This document shows positions 1-7,036 of a stretch of DNA of 8,084 bases, piece by piece. The notes below the pieces were generated by a model. The model did no database searches and was not told the origin of the DNA. It saw only the letters and a program-made list of their open reading frames with translations. The translations under genes and the position numbers were made by a program. The DNA is taken from assembly GCA_937873665.1 (NCBI GenBank), contig CALMYW010000439.1, positions 1 through 8,084 on the forward strand, in the 5' to 3' direction. How positions within the stretch are numbered: position 1 is the first letter of the stretch; every line of letters starts with the position of its first letter. This DNA comes from an uncultured Sphingorhabdus sp. GTDB taxonomy: Bacteria; Pseudomonadota; Alphaproteobacteria; Sphingomonadales; Sphingomonadaceae.

Positions 1-1305
1 TCTGAAGTTGGATGTGAGGGACTGGACTTTCAGTTCTGCGACTGCCTGGTCAACTACGACCTGCCGTGGAACCCAATGCGCATCGAGCAACGCATTGGCC
101 GAATCGACCGGTATGGCCAGCAAAGCGAGGCTGTTGCCATTTTCAATCTGGTGACCCCCGGAACGATTGATGCCGAAATTTACGACCGCTGCCTTTCGCG
201 GATTGGCGTTTTCAAACACGCCATCGGAGGCACCGAAGAAATTCTTGGCGAAATCACGCGGGAGCTTCACAACATTGCAGAGACATTCAGCCTGAGCGAG
301 GAGGAGCGCGGCCGTAGGTTGAATCAGCTTTCGGACAACAAGATTCGGCAAATTGAAGAAGAGCAGCGACTGGAAGAGCGCCAGGGTGAGCTCTTCGGCC
401 TCAATCTGGCTGCAGCCAGTTGGGAGGCAAAGCTGGCAAGGTCCCGCAACCATTGGCTTGAGCCTGAGGCCCTTGCGTCGGCCGTGACGACATACTTGAC
501 ACAACGTCTTGGCAAAGCTCAAGACTATCTTCTTGGGGAGAAGTTGCTCAAGAATTTCCGTCTCAGCCAGGAGGCTCGGGCAGTGATTCTTGAGGACTTC
601 CGTCGCCTGCCGCGCTCTTCAGATCCTATGTATCGGGCTTGGGAGCGATGGCTCAAGGGCGGAGGGCCGAATCTGCAGGTTACCTTTGACCAGGAGTGCG
701 CTGTCGACAACGCCGCCGCTGTCCTTTTGTCGCTTGGCCATCCGCTATTGCGCCAAGCGGCAGTGCATCTGCAGCAAAGCGAGGCCATTTTTGTTCGCCT
801 GGCAGCCTCTCACGAGACCCTGCCGGTCGGGTACTTTCCGTTCGCCTTGTATCGATGGGCAAGGCAGGGTGCCAAGCGGGACGAGGAACTCATTCCGGTA
901 GTTGAAACCCCCGAAATTGCCGAAGGCTTGTTGGACCTGCTACAGGTCTCCACTGATGCAGCATACATGGATTTGCCTTCACCACAGGTCTGGGACAACC
1001 TGGATGCTGTCCACCATCAACGCTGGCTGACTGAATCGACTCAACATGCGGAAGACAACCGCCAACTGGTCGGGGTGCGCATTCAGAGTCTCTCGGCAAG
1101 CCATCGAGCGCGGCGCGCGTTACTTGAGGAGCAGGTGGGGCGAGCCACCAACGACAAAATTCGTGTGATGAAGCAGGCAGAACTGGCGCGTTCGGAGGTG
1201 GATTTCAGCGTTCGAACCGCTGCCCTAATGCGTGATGCAGAAAGTGGTGATATCCGCGCGACTCCAGCGGTCTTCGGAGTATTGGATATTCGGAGACCTG
1301 TATGA
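1..1305 (+). CDS. SNF2-family DEAD/DEAH-like helicase/translocase, C-terminal part (5' end outside window)
   Basis: The frame is open from base 1, so the gene begins left of the window; 434 residues are visible. The first 40 residues carry helicase motif V (GCEGLDF, then NYDLPWNP) and motif VI ([11 protein letters not shown] with its arginine finger), typical of the second RecA lobe of SNF2/RapA-type ATP-dependent DNA translocases. The segment after it ([19 protein letters not shown], then a [14 protein letters not shown] stretch) is the usual post-helicase helical region, followed by a charged coiled-coil-like stretch around residues 95-130 and about 300 residues I do not recognise. Motifs I-IV lie outside. 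The first ATG in the frame (position 76) is inside motif V-VI and cannot be the true start. The stop codon overlaps the next gene in an ATGA at 1302-1305, so the two are probably co-translated. The expected role is moving along or remodelling DNA in a defence complex; that system-level role is inference. Confidence 0.93.
   Translation, partial: SEVGCEGLDFQFCDCLVNYDLPWNPMRIEQRIGRIDRYGQQSEAVAIFNLVTPGTIDAEIYDRCLSRIGVFKHAIGGTEEILGEITRELHNIAETFSLSEEERGRRLNQLSDNKIRQIEEEQRLEERQGELFGLNLAAASWEAKLARSRNHWLEPEALASAVTTYLTQRLGKAQDYLLGEKLLKNFRLSQEARAVILEDFRRLPRSSDPMYRAWERWLKGGGPNLQVTFDQECAVDNAAAVLLSLGHPLLRQAAVHLQQSEAIFVRLAASHETLPVGYFPFALYRWARQGAKRDEELIPVVETPEIAEGLLDLLQVSTDAAYMDLPSPQVWDNLDAVHHQRWLTESTQHAEDNRQLVGVRIQSLSASHRARRALLEEQVGRATNDKIRVMKQAELARSEVDFSVRTAALMRDAESGDIRATPAVFGVLDIRRPV
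1292..1305 (+). promoter_or_regulatory. Shine-Dalgarno and ATGA stop/start overlap coupling helicase to ATPase
   Basis: GGAG at 1292-1295 sits six bases before the ATG at 1302, and the ATG shares bases with the TGA stop of the helicase (1303-1305). This is the classic arrangement for translational coupling and fixes the ATPase start. It also suggests the two products are made in linked amounts. Confidence 0.85.
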
Positions 1306-4300
1306 ACTTCCTGGAGAATCTTGCTGCCCAGCGCCAGAAATTACTGGATGGAATAGACGCTAACGAGGGCGATATCAACCTCAGAATTTTCGAGGACTTC
1401 TATCCTGATGAAGCTCACTTCATCTACGAACTGCTTCAAAACGCAGAGGACGCCGGCGCGACTGAGGTTGCGTTTGAGCTGACAGCTCAAGCGTGCTACT
1501 TTGAGCACAATGGCAGTCGTCAATTCAACGAACGAGACATCCGGTCAATCACAGGTATTTTCAACAGCAGCAAGAAAGACAACCCCGACAAGATTGGCAA
1601 GTTTGGTGTTGGGTTCAAGTCAGTCTACGTTTATACCGAGACACCTATTGTCTATTCGAGTGACTTCAGCTTCAAGATTCTCAAGTTGGTCTTGCCTCAG
1701 GCAATTGTGCCAAAGCCGGGGCTGGGCACCAGGACCCGTTTCGAGTTTCCATTCAACAGCCCCAAGAAGGACGCCAAAGCCGCTTTTTCGGAAGTCAAGT
1801 CGGGGTTGAGGCAGCTCTCTGAAACAACCCTTCTCTTTTTGAACAACCTACGACACATACGCTGGACCATTGGCGATCAGGAAGGGGCTGTGTTTAGTAA
1901 AGCGCATTCCGGCGCACATATCGAAATTTTGAAGCTGGCAGATGGAAAGGAGTCATTGAGTTCGCATTGGCTGCGATTTTCGATCCCAGTCGACAACATC
2001 AATCAGTTTTCGGCTCCAGCAGAGGGTGTTGAGCGCCAGAAGGTTTCGGTCGCGTTCGAGCTATCGTTCGTGGGCGACACCAAGTTTTTCGATGCACAGG
2101 CGCCACTTGCAAAACAGTTAAAGATAAAGCCGGCATTGAAGGGCAAAGTATCCGTGTTCTTTCCTGCAGAAAAAGAGACTTCCGGACTGCGCTTTCACCT
2201 GCACGCGCTCTTTATCCCGGAACTCAGCCGCGCGAGCATCAAGAACTCGCCCGAGAATGCCCCCTTGTTCGGCCAAATTGCGCGGGTTGCAGCGGGCGCA
2301 TTGCACGAAATCAAGGAACTGGGACTGCTCACCGGCGAGTTCCTGGCAGTCCTGCCAAACAACGACGACCCGCTTCCTGAGAGGTATGGCGCTATCCGAA
2401 AGGCCATTATTGATGAGATGAAGGCACAGTCGTTGGTGCCGACTTATGGGGGAGGCTTCGCACCGGCAACCAGACTTCTGCAGGCGAGGGCCGCAATGAA
2501 GGTTCTTCTATCGGACGATGATCTAGTGCTCGTCACGGAACGACGCGACCAGCCGACATGGGCAATCGGTGCAACGCAGCGGAACAGCAATCAAGACCGC
2601 TTTCTATCTAGCCTTGGGCTCGAGGAATGGGATGCACAAGAACTCAAGGAGCTCCTTGAAAACCGGGCCCGCGCGGATGCCGTCTGGTCATTGAGCGTAC
2701 TTGACCCGGCAGTCAAAACGTGGCTTTCGGCCAAGCCGGTCGACTGGCTCCAAGCCCTATATGCTCTGCTTTACAGGCACTGTGAAGATTCAGACGATTA
2801 CGGTGATCTTGCGGAGGCGAGCATCGTCAGGTTGGTTGACGGAACGTTTGGCACTGCGAAAGACGCTTACTTTCAGACTGGACCAGCCAGTTCAAAGGAT
2901 CCCTTACCGAGGGTTGATGAAACAATTTTCACCGCCGGGACAAAAAAGGTTCAGCAAGAAGATGCGAGAAAGTTTCTTTATGTCTTGGGTGTCCGTGTCC
3001 CCGGTGAACTCGAAGAAATAACTCTTCTTTTGAAGTCCCGGTATGGACAGGAGGGGGATTCGCCTGCAGATGCGGTCTACGTGGCGGATCTGAAAAAGAT
3101 GATTGCCTTTGCTGAGACACATCCGGACAGCCGTGCGGTATTTTCAGGAACTTACATCTTTCAAATCGACTCCCCGAAGTTCGGTTGGGGAACGGAGCAG
3201 GATGTCTATATCGATACGCCCTACCTGCGGACTGGCCTAAAGGTGCTTTATGACTCTGCCGAGGACCAAGATGACCGCTGCTGGCCATTGTCGTCTTGGT
3301 ATCTGACATGCGGCATTCCTGCAGATAAGGTTGCACACTTTGCCGAGTTAGTTGGTTGCAAGCGCGAGTTCGACAATTTGTATGAAATGACTGGCTGTCA
3401 ATCTAACCCCAGATGGAGCTACCTTTCTCAGGCGCCAGGTATGCAATATGGAACCTATGTCAACCTCGATTACGCTTTGACCGCCGAAGCCTTGAAGTTG
3501 CTGCATTCAAGGCAGGTGGCGGCCTCTCAGTTGGTGTGGTCCTCACTGTGCCGCGTTGAATCCAGAAATCCAGCGGTGCTTTTAGCTCGTTTTCAAAGAA
3601 CCCAGCGTGGTGGTCCTCACTACGCGCATTCTCAGTTGGTGTGTTTTTTGCGTGACTTAGCGTGGGTTCCCTTGATAGATGGCGAATTCGTCAGGCCACG
3701 GGCTGCAACTCAGGCAAAACTGCACAAGGGGTTCGCCGTCGACGCGGCCTTTAAGTGGCTCGAATATGTCGAGTTCGGAAGTGAGGAAAAAAAGAAGGCC
3801 GTTGACACGGCTGCGCGCGCGCAACGTCGAGCCGAAATAGGTTTCGAGTCAGAAGAAGCCCTTCAGCGCGCGCTGGCCTTTTCCCGCCTTCCTGAGGACG
3901 AACAAGAGCGCATGCTCGAAAAAGCTAGCCTGTTTCCAATGGAGCCAGTTGAGTTGCCAGAAAGACACGTTTCGAATTTGGATATGCGCCAGAAACGTGT
4001 GCGTGAGCGAGCGAGGGAAACGCCTGATAAGGAGACAGTAGTGAAACAGCGCTCCGTCGCTGTGGGCTATGAGGCAACCAAGGCCGAAGCCAAGCTCTAT
4101 CTGGTTGAGCAGTACACGAACAGCAATCAACAGATGATTTGTCAGGCCTGCAAAGGCGAACTTCCGTTCAAACTCCCGACAGGCGCCTACTTCTTCGAGG
4201 CAGTTGAGATCATTGCCGACGGGCCGAAACGATACCGTGAGACATTCTTGGCGCTTTGCCCAAATCATGCCGCCGCATACCAGTACGCCAATGCACAGAG

Positions 4301-4460
4301 AAATGTGATGCAGGAGTTGGTTGCGACAGCTAGTGGGAACGAGATTGACTTAGCTCTTGGGGGAGTGGAGACGACGCTCTATTTCACCCAGATGCACCTT
4401 GCGGATGTCAAGGCCTGCTTGGCATCAAGTGACGATGACCCAGACTCGATGGAATTTTGA
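1302..4460 (+). CDS. Sacsin-like GHKL (Hsp90-type) ATPase with C-terminal HNH-like zinc-binding domain
   Basis: A 1052-residue protein. The N-terminal domain (about residues 25-200) is a Bergerat-fold ATPase of the sacsin/Hsp90 class: N-box [11 protein letters not shown] (N47, D50), a degenerate G1 box HNG at 69-71, and the glycine-rich lid [12 protein letters not shown] at 98-109. The middle 700 residues match no domain I recognise. Near the C-terminus are CQAC (C947, C950), EAVEI (966-970) and CPNH (C986, H989). This spacing resembles a treble-clef HNH fold, but the usual catalytic His-His pair is absent at EAVEI, so it may bind zinc or nucleic acid without cutting. Residues about 850-930 are rich in Arg and Glu and probably helical. 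The ATG at 1302 has a GGAG six bases upstream (1292-1295) and overlaps the helicase stop by four bases, implying coupling. Pairing with an SNF2 motor suggests a multi-subunit defence system; the precise system is not determinable here. Confidence 0.95.
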   Translation: MNFLENLAAQRQKLLDGIDANEGDINLRIFEDFYPDEAHFIYELLQNAEDAGATEVAFELTAQACYFEHNGSRQFNERDIRSITGIFNSSKKDNPDKIGKFGVGFKSVYVYTETPIVYSSDFSFKILKLVLPQAIVPKPGLGTRTRFEFPFNSPKKDAKAAFSEVKSGLRQLSETTLLFLNNLRHIRWTIGDQEGAVFSKAHSGAHIEILKLADGKESLSSHWLRFSIPVDNINQFSAPAEGVERQKVSVAFELSFVGDTKFFDAQAPLAKQLKIKPALKGKVSVFFPAEKETSGLRFHLHALFIPELSRASIKNSPENAPLFGQIARVAAGALHEIKELGLLTGEFLAVLPNNDDPLPERYGAIRKAIIDEMKAQSLVPTYGGGFAPATRLLQARAAMKVLLSDDDLVLVTERRDQPTWAIGATQRNSNQDRFLSSLGLEEWDAQELKELLENRARADAVWSLSVLDPAVKTWLSAKPVDWLQALYALLYRHCEDSDDYGDLAEASIVRLVDGTFGTAKDAYFQTGPASSKDPLPRVDETIFTAGTKKVQQEDARKFLYVLGVRVPGELEEITLLLKSRYGQEGDSPADAVYVADLKKMIAFAETHPDSRAVFSGTYIFQIDSPKFGWGTEQDVYIDTPYLRTGLKVLYDSAEDQDDRCWPLSSWYLTCGIPADKVAHFAELVGCKREFDNLYEMTGCQSNPRWSYLSQAPGMQYGTYVNLDYALTAEALKLLHSRQVAASQLVWSSLCRVESRNPAVLLARFQRTQRGGPHYAHSQLVCFLRDLAWVPLIDGEFVRPRAATQAKLHKGFAVDAAFKWLEYVEFGSEEKKKAVDTAARAQRRAEIGFESEEALQRALAFSRLPEDEQERMLEKASLFPMEPVELPERHVSNLDMRQKRVRERARETPDKETVVKQRSVAVGYEATKAEAKLYLVEQYTNSNQQMICQACKGELPFKLPTGAYFFEAVEIIADGPKRYRETFLALCPNHAAAYQYANAQRNVMQELVATASGNEIDLALGGVETTLYFTQMHLADVKACLASSDDDPDSMEF

Positions 4461-4697
4461 AGACGCGCTTGACTACTTTCCAACTGGAAACCTCTACTGA
4501 CTTGATCTGCCAAGTTGTTGGGTTGACCACGGTGGCAGTTCGAACATGATGGATCAATTTTTTCTAGAATTTGGCACTGATGTAGTTGAAGAGTAGGGAA
4601 GAACTTGACGACAAGTATCGGCTTCTGCATACCTTGGGCCAGTGTGGTTTTTGGCTAGGTTTGGCTGGTAGTACTGGATGACGTCTGGTCGAAAAAG
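4435..4697 (+). pseudogene. Possible remnant of a third operon gene plus non-coding scar
   Basis: An ATG at 4435 overlaps the end of the ATPase gene in another frame, as the next gene of a tight operon would, and reads [12 protein letters not shown]... for 21 codons before a TGA at 4498-4500. The peptide looks protein-like rather than random (aromatic and acidic residues, a PTGN turn) but I cannot assign a family. After the TGA the same frame is open for 32 more codons to a TAG near 4597. From there to 4697 the forward frames are interrupted by stops, including a TAG at 4656-4658 in the frame of the FHA gene. A TTGACC/CATGAT pair (4523-4528, 4545-4550, 16-base spacer) could be a promoter, but this is weak. 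The likeliest reading is a decayed or deleted downstream gene; a real 21-residue peptide or plain intergenic DNA are alternatives. Confidence 0.35.
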
Positions 4698-5144
4698 ATG
4701 CTGGCGCGAAACAAGGGCAGTCCAATTTCGGTCTACAACGCTCAGGTCGCCTTGGCGGGACCACAGGTCCTCGGTGGGTGGAATAGTTTGTTGGATAAGT
4801 TAATATTTCAAGACTATCGCTTTGGTCTACCCGCGGCCCTGAAACCGACTAACACGGTGGTGATCGAATACTGCACCAACAACGTGGCGTTCACTGACAA
4901 GGTGATCTCCATTGGCAAACTGGACTGGAATAGTCTGCAGATTGATGTGGCGTCCGCAAGTCGGCGCCACGCTGTGATCGTGAACATGGGCAACGAGGTC
5001 TGGCTCCACGATCTGCACAGCACGGTTGGCAGCTGGGTCGACGGCGTTCTGGTTCATGGCAGGCAAGCCCTGCTGGGTGTGCATGATGTCAAGATTGGCA
5101 ATGCGTCGCTACTGGTATGGTCGCGCGAGGATCTGATTGCCTGA
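4698..5144 (+). CDS. Short FHA-domain protein, possibly a 5'-truncated remnant
   Basis: 148 residues if the ATG at 4698 is used. Residues about 67-140 form a forkhead-associated (FHA) domain, the phosphothreonine-peptide-binding beta sandwich: ISIGKLD, then ASRRHAVI (the S-x-x-H signature, S88 and H91), LHDLHSTVGS, and GVHDVKIG near the end. Two hallmark positions are changed: the Gly-Arg is Gly-Lys (G73, K74) and the Asn of the STNG motif is Val (V110), so peptide binding may be weak or lost. Residues 1-60 match nothing I know. The start is uncertain: there is no usable Shine-Dalgarno before 4698, and the frame stays open upstream to a TAG at 4656. A TTG at 4788 preceded by a GGTGG-containing stretch is another possible start. 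FHA domains usually sit at the end of larger proteins, so this may be the surviving tail of a broken gene. It is convergent with the AT-rich gene that follows. Confidence 0.65.
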   Translation: MLARNKGSPISVYNAQVALAGPQVLGGWNSLLDKLIFQDYRFGLPAALKPTNTVVIEYCTNNVAFTDKVISIGKLDWNSLQIDVASASRRHAVIVNMGNEVWLHDLHSTVGSWVDGVLVHGRQALLGVHDVKIGNASLLVWSREDLIA

Positions 5145-5224
5145 GATTCGTAATTTTTGGGGGCAGGAATAATTATTTAACAGTGGTTTTTAGATTATTT
5201 AATTTTCCAATTTCTATTGCTTTA
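5145..5224. other. AT-rich convergent intergenic gap
   Basis: Eighty bases lie between the stop of the FHA gene and the stop of the convergent minus-strand gene. The sequence is AT-rich with a 10-base palindrome AATAATTATT at 5168-5177 and short T runs on both sides. I see no GC-rich stem followed by a T tract, so no convincing intrinsic terminator is called. The change from GC-rich to AT-rich sequence falls here. Confidence 0.5.
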
Positions 5225-5656
5225 TCAACCAGCCTTCAGAAAACAGTTGTAAAGTTCATATCCACTCGTGCGTATTTCTTTCCAAATACGTTCATTTAAT
5301 TCTTCTAGATCACTCCAGTGCTGATCATTATTTGATACATCATTTGGAATGAGCGCTGCTGGGTAATAATCTAAGAGACTTTCCAAGCTCAAAGCTTCGT
5401 CTCGCATTCGTGAATCTATAAATGAAAAGTCACTGTTCTCTTGAGCTTGTTCCAGATATTTCTTGATTTCTAGAATGGAATTGTCAATTTCTTTAATTTG
5501 TTGTTGCAGGGGGGATAAAAAATTTATGCCTTTGACAGTTCTTTTATATATTTCAATATTTAATTCAAAAGTCCGGATTCCTTCAGCATAATTTCTAATT
5601 TCCATCGGAAGTTTTTCAAGTGCAACTTTATTTATATAAAAATCTCTTTTTGGCAT
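5225..5656 (-). CDS. Hypothetical AT-rich, mostly helical 143-residue protein
   Basis: I do not recognise this family. The start is supported by an AGGT on the minus strand (5665-5668) eight bases before the ATG at 5656. The protein begins MPKRDFYINK and is rich in Leu, Ile, Glu, Lys and Asn. Residues about 20-75 look amphipathic and coiled-coil-forming (IRTFELNIEIYKR, then QQQIKEIDNSILEIKKYLEQ). The second half is acidic with an LEELNERIW helix. There is no signal peptide or membrane segment, so it is probably cytoplasmic and perhaps oligomeric. Codon use is strongly AT-biased (many AAA, ATT, TTT, AAT), quite unlike the GC-rich genes on both sides, which points to recent acquisition from another genome. 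It lies between a possible scar and a WYL-regulated module and is transcribed against the flow of everything else. An accessory defence or antitoxin-type role is conceivable but not shown. Confidence 0.72.
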   Translation of the reverse strand: MPKRDFYINKVALEKLPMEIRNYAEGIRTFELNIEIYKRTVKGINFLSPLQQQIKEIDNSILEIKKYLEQAQENSDFSFIDSRMRDEALSLESLLDYYPAALIPNDVSNNDQHWSDLEELNERIWKEIRTSGYELYNCFLKAG

Positions 5657-5733
5657 TATATTTTACCTAAAGTAAATAAGTGATAATTCAATTCTACGCG
5701 CATATATAATCGAATATTTCTGCAGGTATTGTG

Positions 5734-5784
5734 TGAAGCACTTTTCTATTCTGCCTCCATTTTTAAGTATTTGAAACACTTTTC
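5734..5784. repeat. Pair of 13-base direct repeats, 38-base period
   Basis: TGAAGCACTTTTC at 5734-5746 recurs as TGAAACACTTTTC at 5772-5784, with one mismatch in 13 bases and start-to-start distance 38. The pair lies in the divergent promoter region and could be two binding sites for a regulator, or a small duplication. AT-rich sequence makes chance repeats more likely, so confidence in function is low. Confidence 0.4.
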
Positions 5785-5811
5785 GTTCCGCCCCTTGAAG
5801 CTCGGTTGCAG

Positions 5812-5842
5812 ATTGGGTCCCCCGGTCGATTTGGGACCCAAT
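5812..5842. promoter_or_regulatory. Perfect 10-bp inverted repeat upstream of the WYL regulator; candidate operator
   Basis: ATTGGGTCCC at 5812-5821 is exactly complementary to GGGACCCAAT at 5833-5842, with an 11-base spacer. It ends 38 bases before the ATG at 5881. WYL regulators of the BrxR/CapW type are dimers that bind inverted repeats near their own promoter, so this is a natural autoregulatory operator candidate. It lacks a following T run, so a terminator is unlikely. Short outer arms (GCTCG at 5800-5804 and CGAGC at 5844-5848) extend the symmetry with unequal gaps. Confidence 0.6.
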
Positions 5843-5868
5843 GCGAGCGATGGCGTGGCCTCTCTCGC

Positions 5869-5874
5869 TATCAT
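5869..5874 (+). promoter_or_regulatory. Candidate -10 element for a leaderless WYL transcript
   Basis: TATCAT at 5869-5874 matches the sigma-70 -10 consensus at five of six positions. Seven bases further on is the A of the ATG at 5881, so transcription from it would begin at or next to the start codon. That would explain why no Shine-Dalgarno is visible before this ATG. No good -35 hexamer lies at the proper distance, so the promoter is tentative. Confidence 0.35.
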
Positions 5875-5880
5875 CCGCCC

Positions 5881-6918
5881 ATGGATCTCAACTTTCAGCG
5901 ACTTCTCGAAACCCTCCAGATTGTTCCCTCCCGGGGCAAAATCTCTACATCGGAACTAATGGAGCGCCTCAGGGCGCGTGGGCATGGAGTAAGTGCCCGA
6001 ACAGTGCAGAGAGATCTACGCGCGCTGGCCAAATCCTTCAGCCTGAAATGCGACACGCGAAATAAGCCTTATGGCTGGTACTGGGCCAGCGACAATAAAA
6101 GGGTCACGATCCCAGGCATGGACGCCAGCCAGGCACTCAGCCTGCGATTACTGCAGACCTTTCTCATCGATCTATTGCCGGAATCGACTGTTCGGGAACT
6201 ACGTCCCTACTTCGATGAAGCCAGCAACAAGCTCAGCCAGCACTACGGAGACACAGCCGTTCAACGCTGGTTCGACAAGGTGGCAATCGTGCCGGCCACC
6301 CAGCCATTGCTATCACCTCCGGTCAAGCGGTCAGTACACGACACAGTGACGCAAGGGCTCTTGTCTGAACGGCAACTGGACCTTCAATACACGGGCCCCG
6401 GCGGCAAGGTCGCCAAGACCGCAACAGTTCACCCGCTCGGCCTGGTGCAGCATGGCGTGGTTCAGTACCTCGTCGCCACATTCTTCGACTACGAAGACCC
6501 TCGGCTGATGCCGCTGCATCGCATTCAGTCCGCGAGGCTGCTGGGCGCTGCCTCCGTCACCCCGCCCGGTTTCACGTTGAAGGGCTTCATTGAGCTAGGC
6601 GCCTTCGGCTTCGGCTACCACAATGCGAGCGCCAAGCCGGTTCGTCTCGTTGCCGTTTTCGGGGCGCGATCCGGCGCCCACCTTATGGAATCTCCACTTT
6701 CATCAGATCAGACCGTTCAGGAACTAGCCCATGGACGACTGCGATTCACCGCCACCGTGCCGTTCACCGAACGCCTCATCTGGTGGCTGCTCAGTTTCGG
6801 ACCGTTCGTGAAGGTCGAAAAGCCGCTCGCGCTGCGGCGCGAAGTGGCATCCCGCCTCCGAGAGGGGGCAGCCCAATATGGCGAAGCAACCGGGGACGCG
6901 CTCGAATCTGGGCGGTGA
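5881..6918 (+). CDS. HTH-WYL domain transcriptional regulator
   Basis: 345 residues from the ATG at 5881. Residues about 3-50 form a winged helix-turn-helix of the DeoR/HTH_11 type (KISTSELMERL, then the recognition-helix segment SARTVQRDLRAL), with a GWYW wing near residue 66. The WYL domain lies at about 150-220: LQYTGPGG, HPLGLV, then QYLVA at 195-199 (the W of the W-Y-L motif is Q here), and the LHRIQSARLL strand with R214. WYL domains are thought to sense nucleotide or nucleic-acid ligands. A WCX-like C-terminal segment follows at about 245-330. The frame extends upstream to a TTG at 5806, but that start would place the inverted repeat at 5812-5842 inside the gene, so 5881 is preferred. 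It is one strand and 115 bases from the next gene, which it likely controls. BrxR and CapW are known WYL regulators of defence systems; the same role here is inference. Confidence 0.92.
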   Translation: MDLNFQRLLETLQIVPSRGKISTSELMERLRARGHGVSARTVQRDLRALAKSFSLKCDTRNKPYGWYWASDNKRVTIPGMDASQALSLRLLQTFLIDLLPESTVRELRPYFDEASNKLSQHYGDTAVQRWFDKVAIVPATQPLLSPPVKRSVHDTVTQGLLSERQLDLQYTGPGGKVAKTATVHPLGLVQHGVVQYLVATFFDYEDPRLMPLHRIQSARLLGAASVTPPGFTLKGFIELGAFGFGYHNASAKPVRLVAVFGARSGAHLMESPLSSDQTVQELAHGRLRFTATVPFTERLIWWLLSFGPFVKVEKPLALRREVASRLREGAAQYGEATGDALESGR

Positions 6919-6975
6919 AAAAGTCCTGATCCGACTGGTCCATAACCTCTGGTGACTCAGTTCGTCTTCCTATTC

Positions 6976-6998
6976 GTTGCGACAGATGCTGTCGCAAC
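6976..6998. promoter_or_regulatory. Perfect 10-bp inverted repeat overlapping a promoter; probable WYL operator
   Basis: GTTGCGACAG (6976-6985) and CTGTCGCAAC (6989-6998) are exact reverse complements separated by ATG. The repeat covers a candidate -35 and the whole spacer of the promoter for the downstream gene, so a bound dimer would block RNA polymerase. No T tract follows, which argues against a terminator of the WYL gene. The half-site shares a TTGxGxC core with the repeat upstream of the WYL gene, but the spacers differ (3 versus 11 bases), so identity of the binding protein is unproven. Confidence 0.7.
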
Positions 6999-7004
6999 TA
7001 TAGG
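6977..7004 (+). promoter_or_regulatory. Candidate sigma-70 promoter for the downstream ATPase-like gene
   Basis: TTGCGA (6977-6982) and TATAGG (6999-7004) are spaced by 16 bases; each matches the consensus at four of six positions. Transcription would start near 7011. That is 23 bases before the ATG and within the first arm of the hairpin at 7009-7036. Confidence 0.4.
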
Positions 7005-7008
7005 TAAC

Positions 7009-7036
7009 CATAGGCACTTCCAAGGAGGTGCCTATG
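7009..7036 (+). promoter_or_regulatory. Hairpin sequestering the Shine-Dalgarno and start codon
   Basis: The arm CATAGGCACTTCC (7009-7021) pairs with GGAGGTGCCTATG (7024-7036) with a single G-U wobble (7018 with 7027). In RNA the loop would be four bases (CAAG) on a 12-bp stem. The 3' arm contains the whole AGGAGG-type ribosome binding site (about 7023-7028) and the complete AUG (7034-7036). A transcript starting near 7011 would begin inside this structure. It could hold translation off until melted, or act at the DNA level as a second palindromic operator; the sequence does not decide between them. Confidence 0.65.

Larger units (their letters stand above)
5657..5880. other. Divergent intergenic region between the AT-rich gene and the WYL regulator
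   Basis: This 224-base region changes from AT-rich to GC-rich near 5785. Towards the minus-strand gene it contains a TATATA-type -10 candidate on the minus strand in the AT-rich run at about 5701-5712, without a good -35 partner. It also carries a near-identical direct repeat (5734-5746 and 5772-5784) and, nearer the WYL gene, a perfect 10-bp inverted repeat (5812-5842). No further gene is visible. Confidence 0.6.

Noticed and set aside
76..78. ATG at 76 as the helicase start
   Set aside because: The frame is open to base 1 and encodes conserved helicase motif V before it, so this ATG is internal.
590..901. Overlapping plus-strand frame of 103 codons inside the helicase gene
   Set aside because: Composition rich in Arg, Ser and Cys is typical of an out-of-frame shadow, and no ribosome binding site or domain is seen.
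4379..4630. Minus-strand reading frame of 83 codons containing a CSNCH (Cys-x2-Cys-His) haem-like motif
   Set aside because: It overlaps the end of the ATPase gene, has no properly spaced ribosome binding site, no signal peptide expected for a cytochrome, and its motif lies over the scar region; most likely chance.
5145..5224. Intrinsic terminator between the convergent genes
   Set aside because: Only a short AT palindrome is present, with no stable GC stem before a T run.
5806..5880. Upstream TTG start extending the WYL regulator by 25 residues
   Set aside because: It would place most of the perfect inverted repeat inside the coding sequence and adds residues unlike the usual HTH N-terminus; the ATG at 5881 begins right at the HTH domain.
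6976..6998. Inverted repeat as a rho-independent terminator of the WYL gene
   Set aside because: The loop would be only three bases and no T tract follows; a promoter overlaps it instead.
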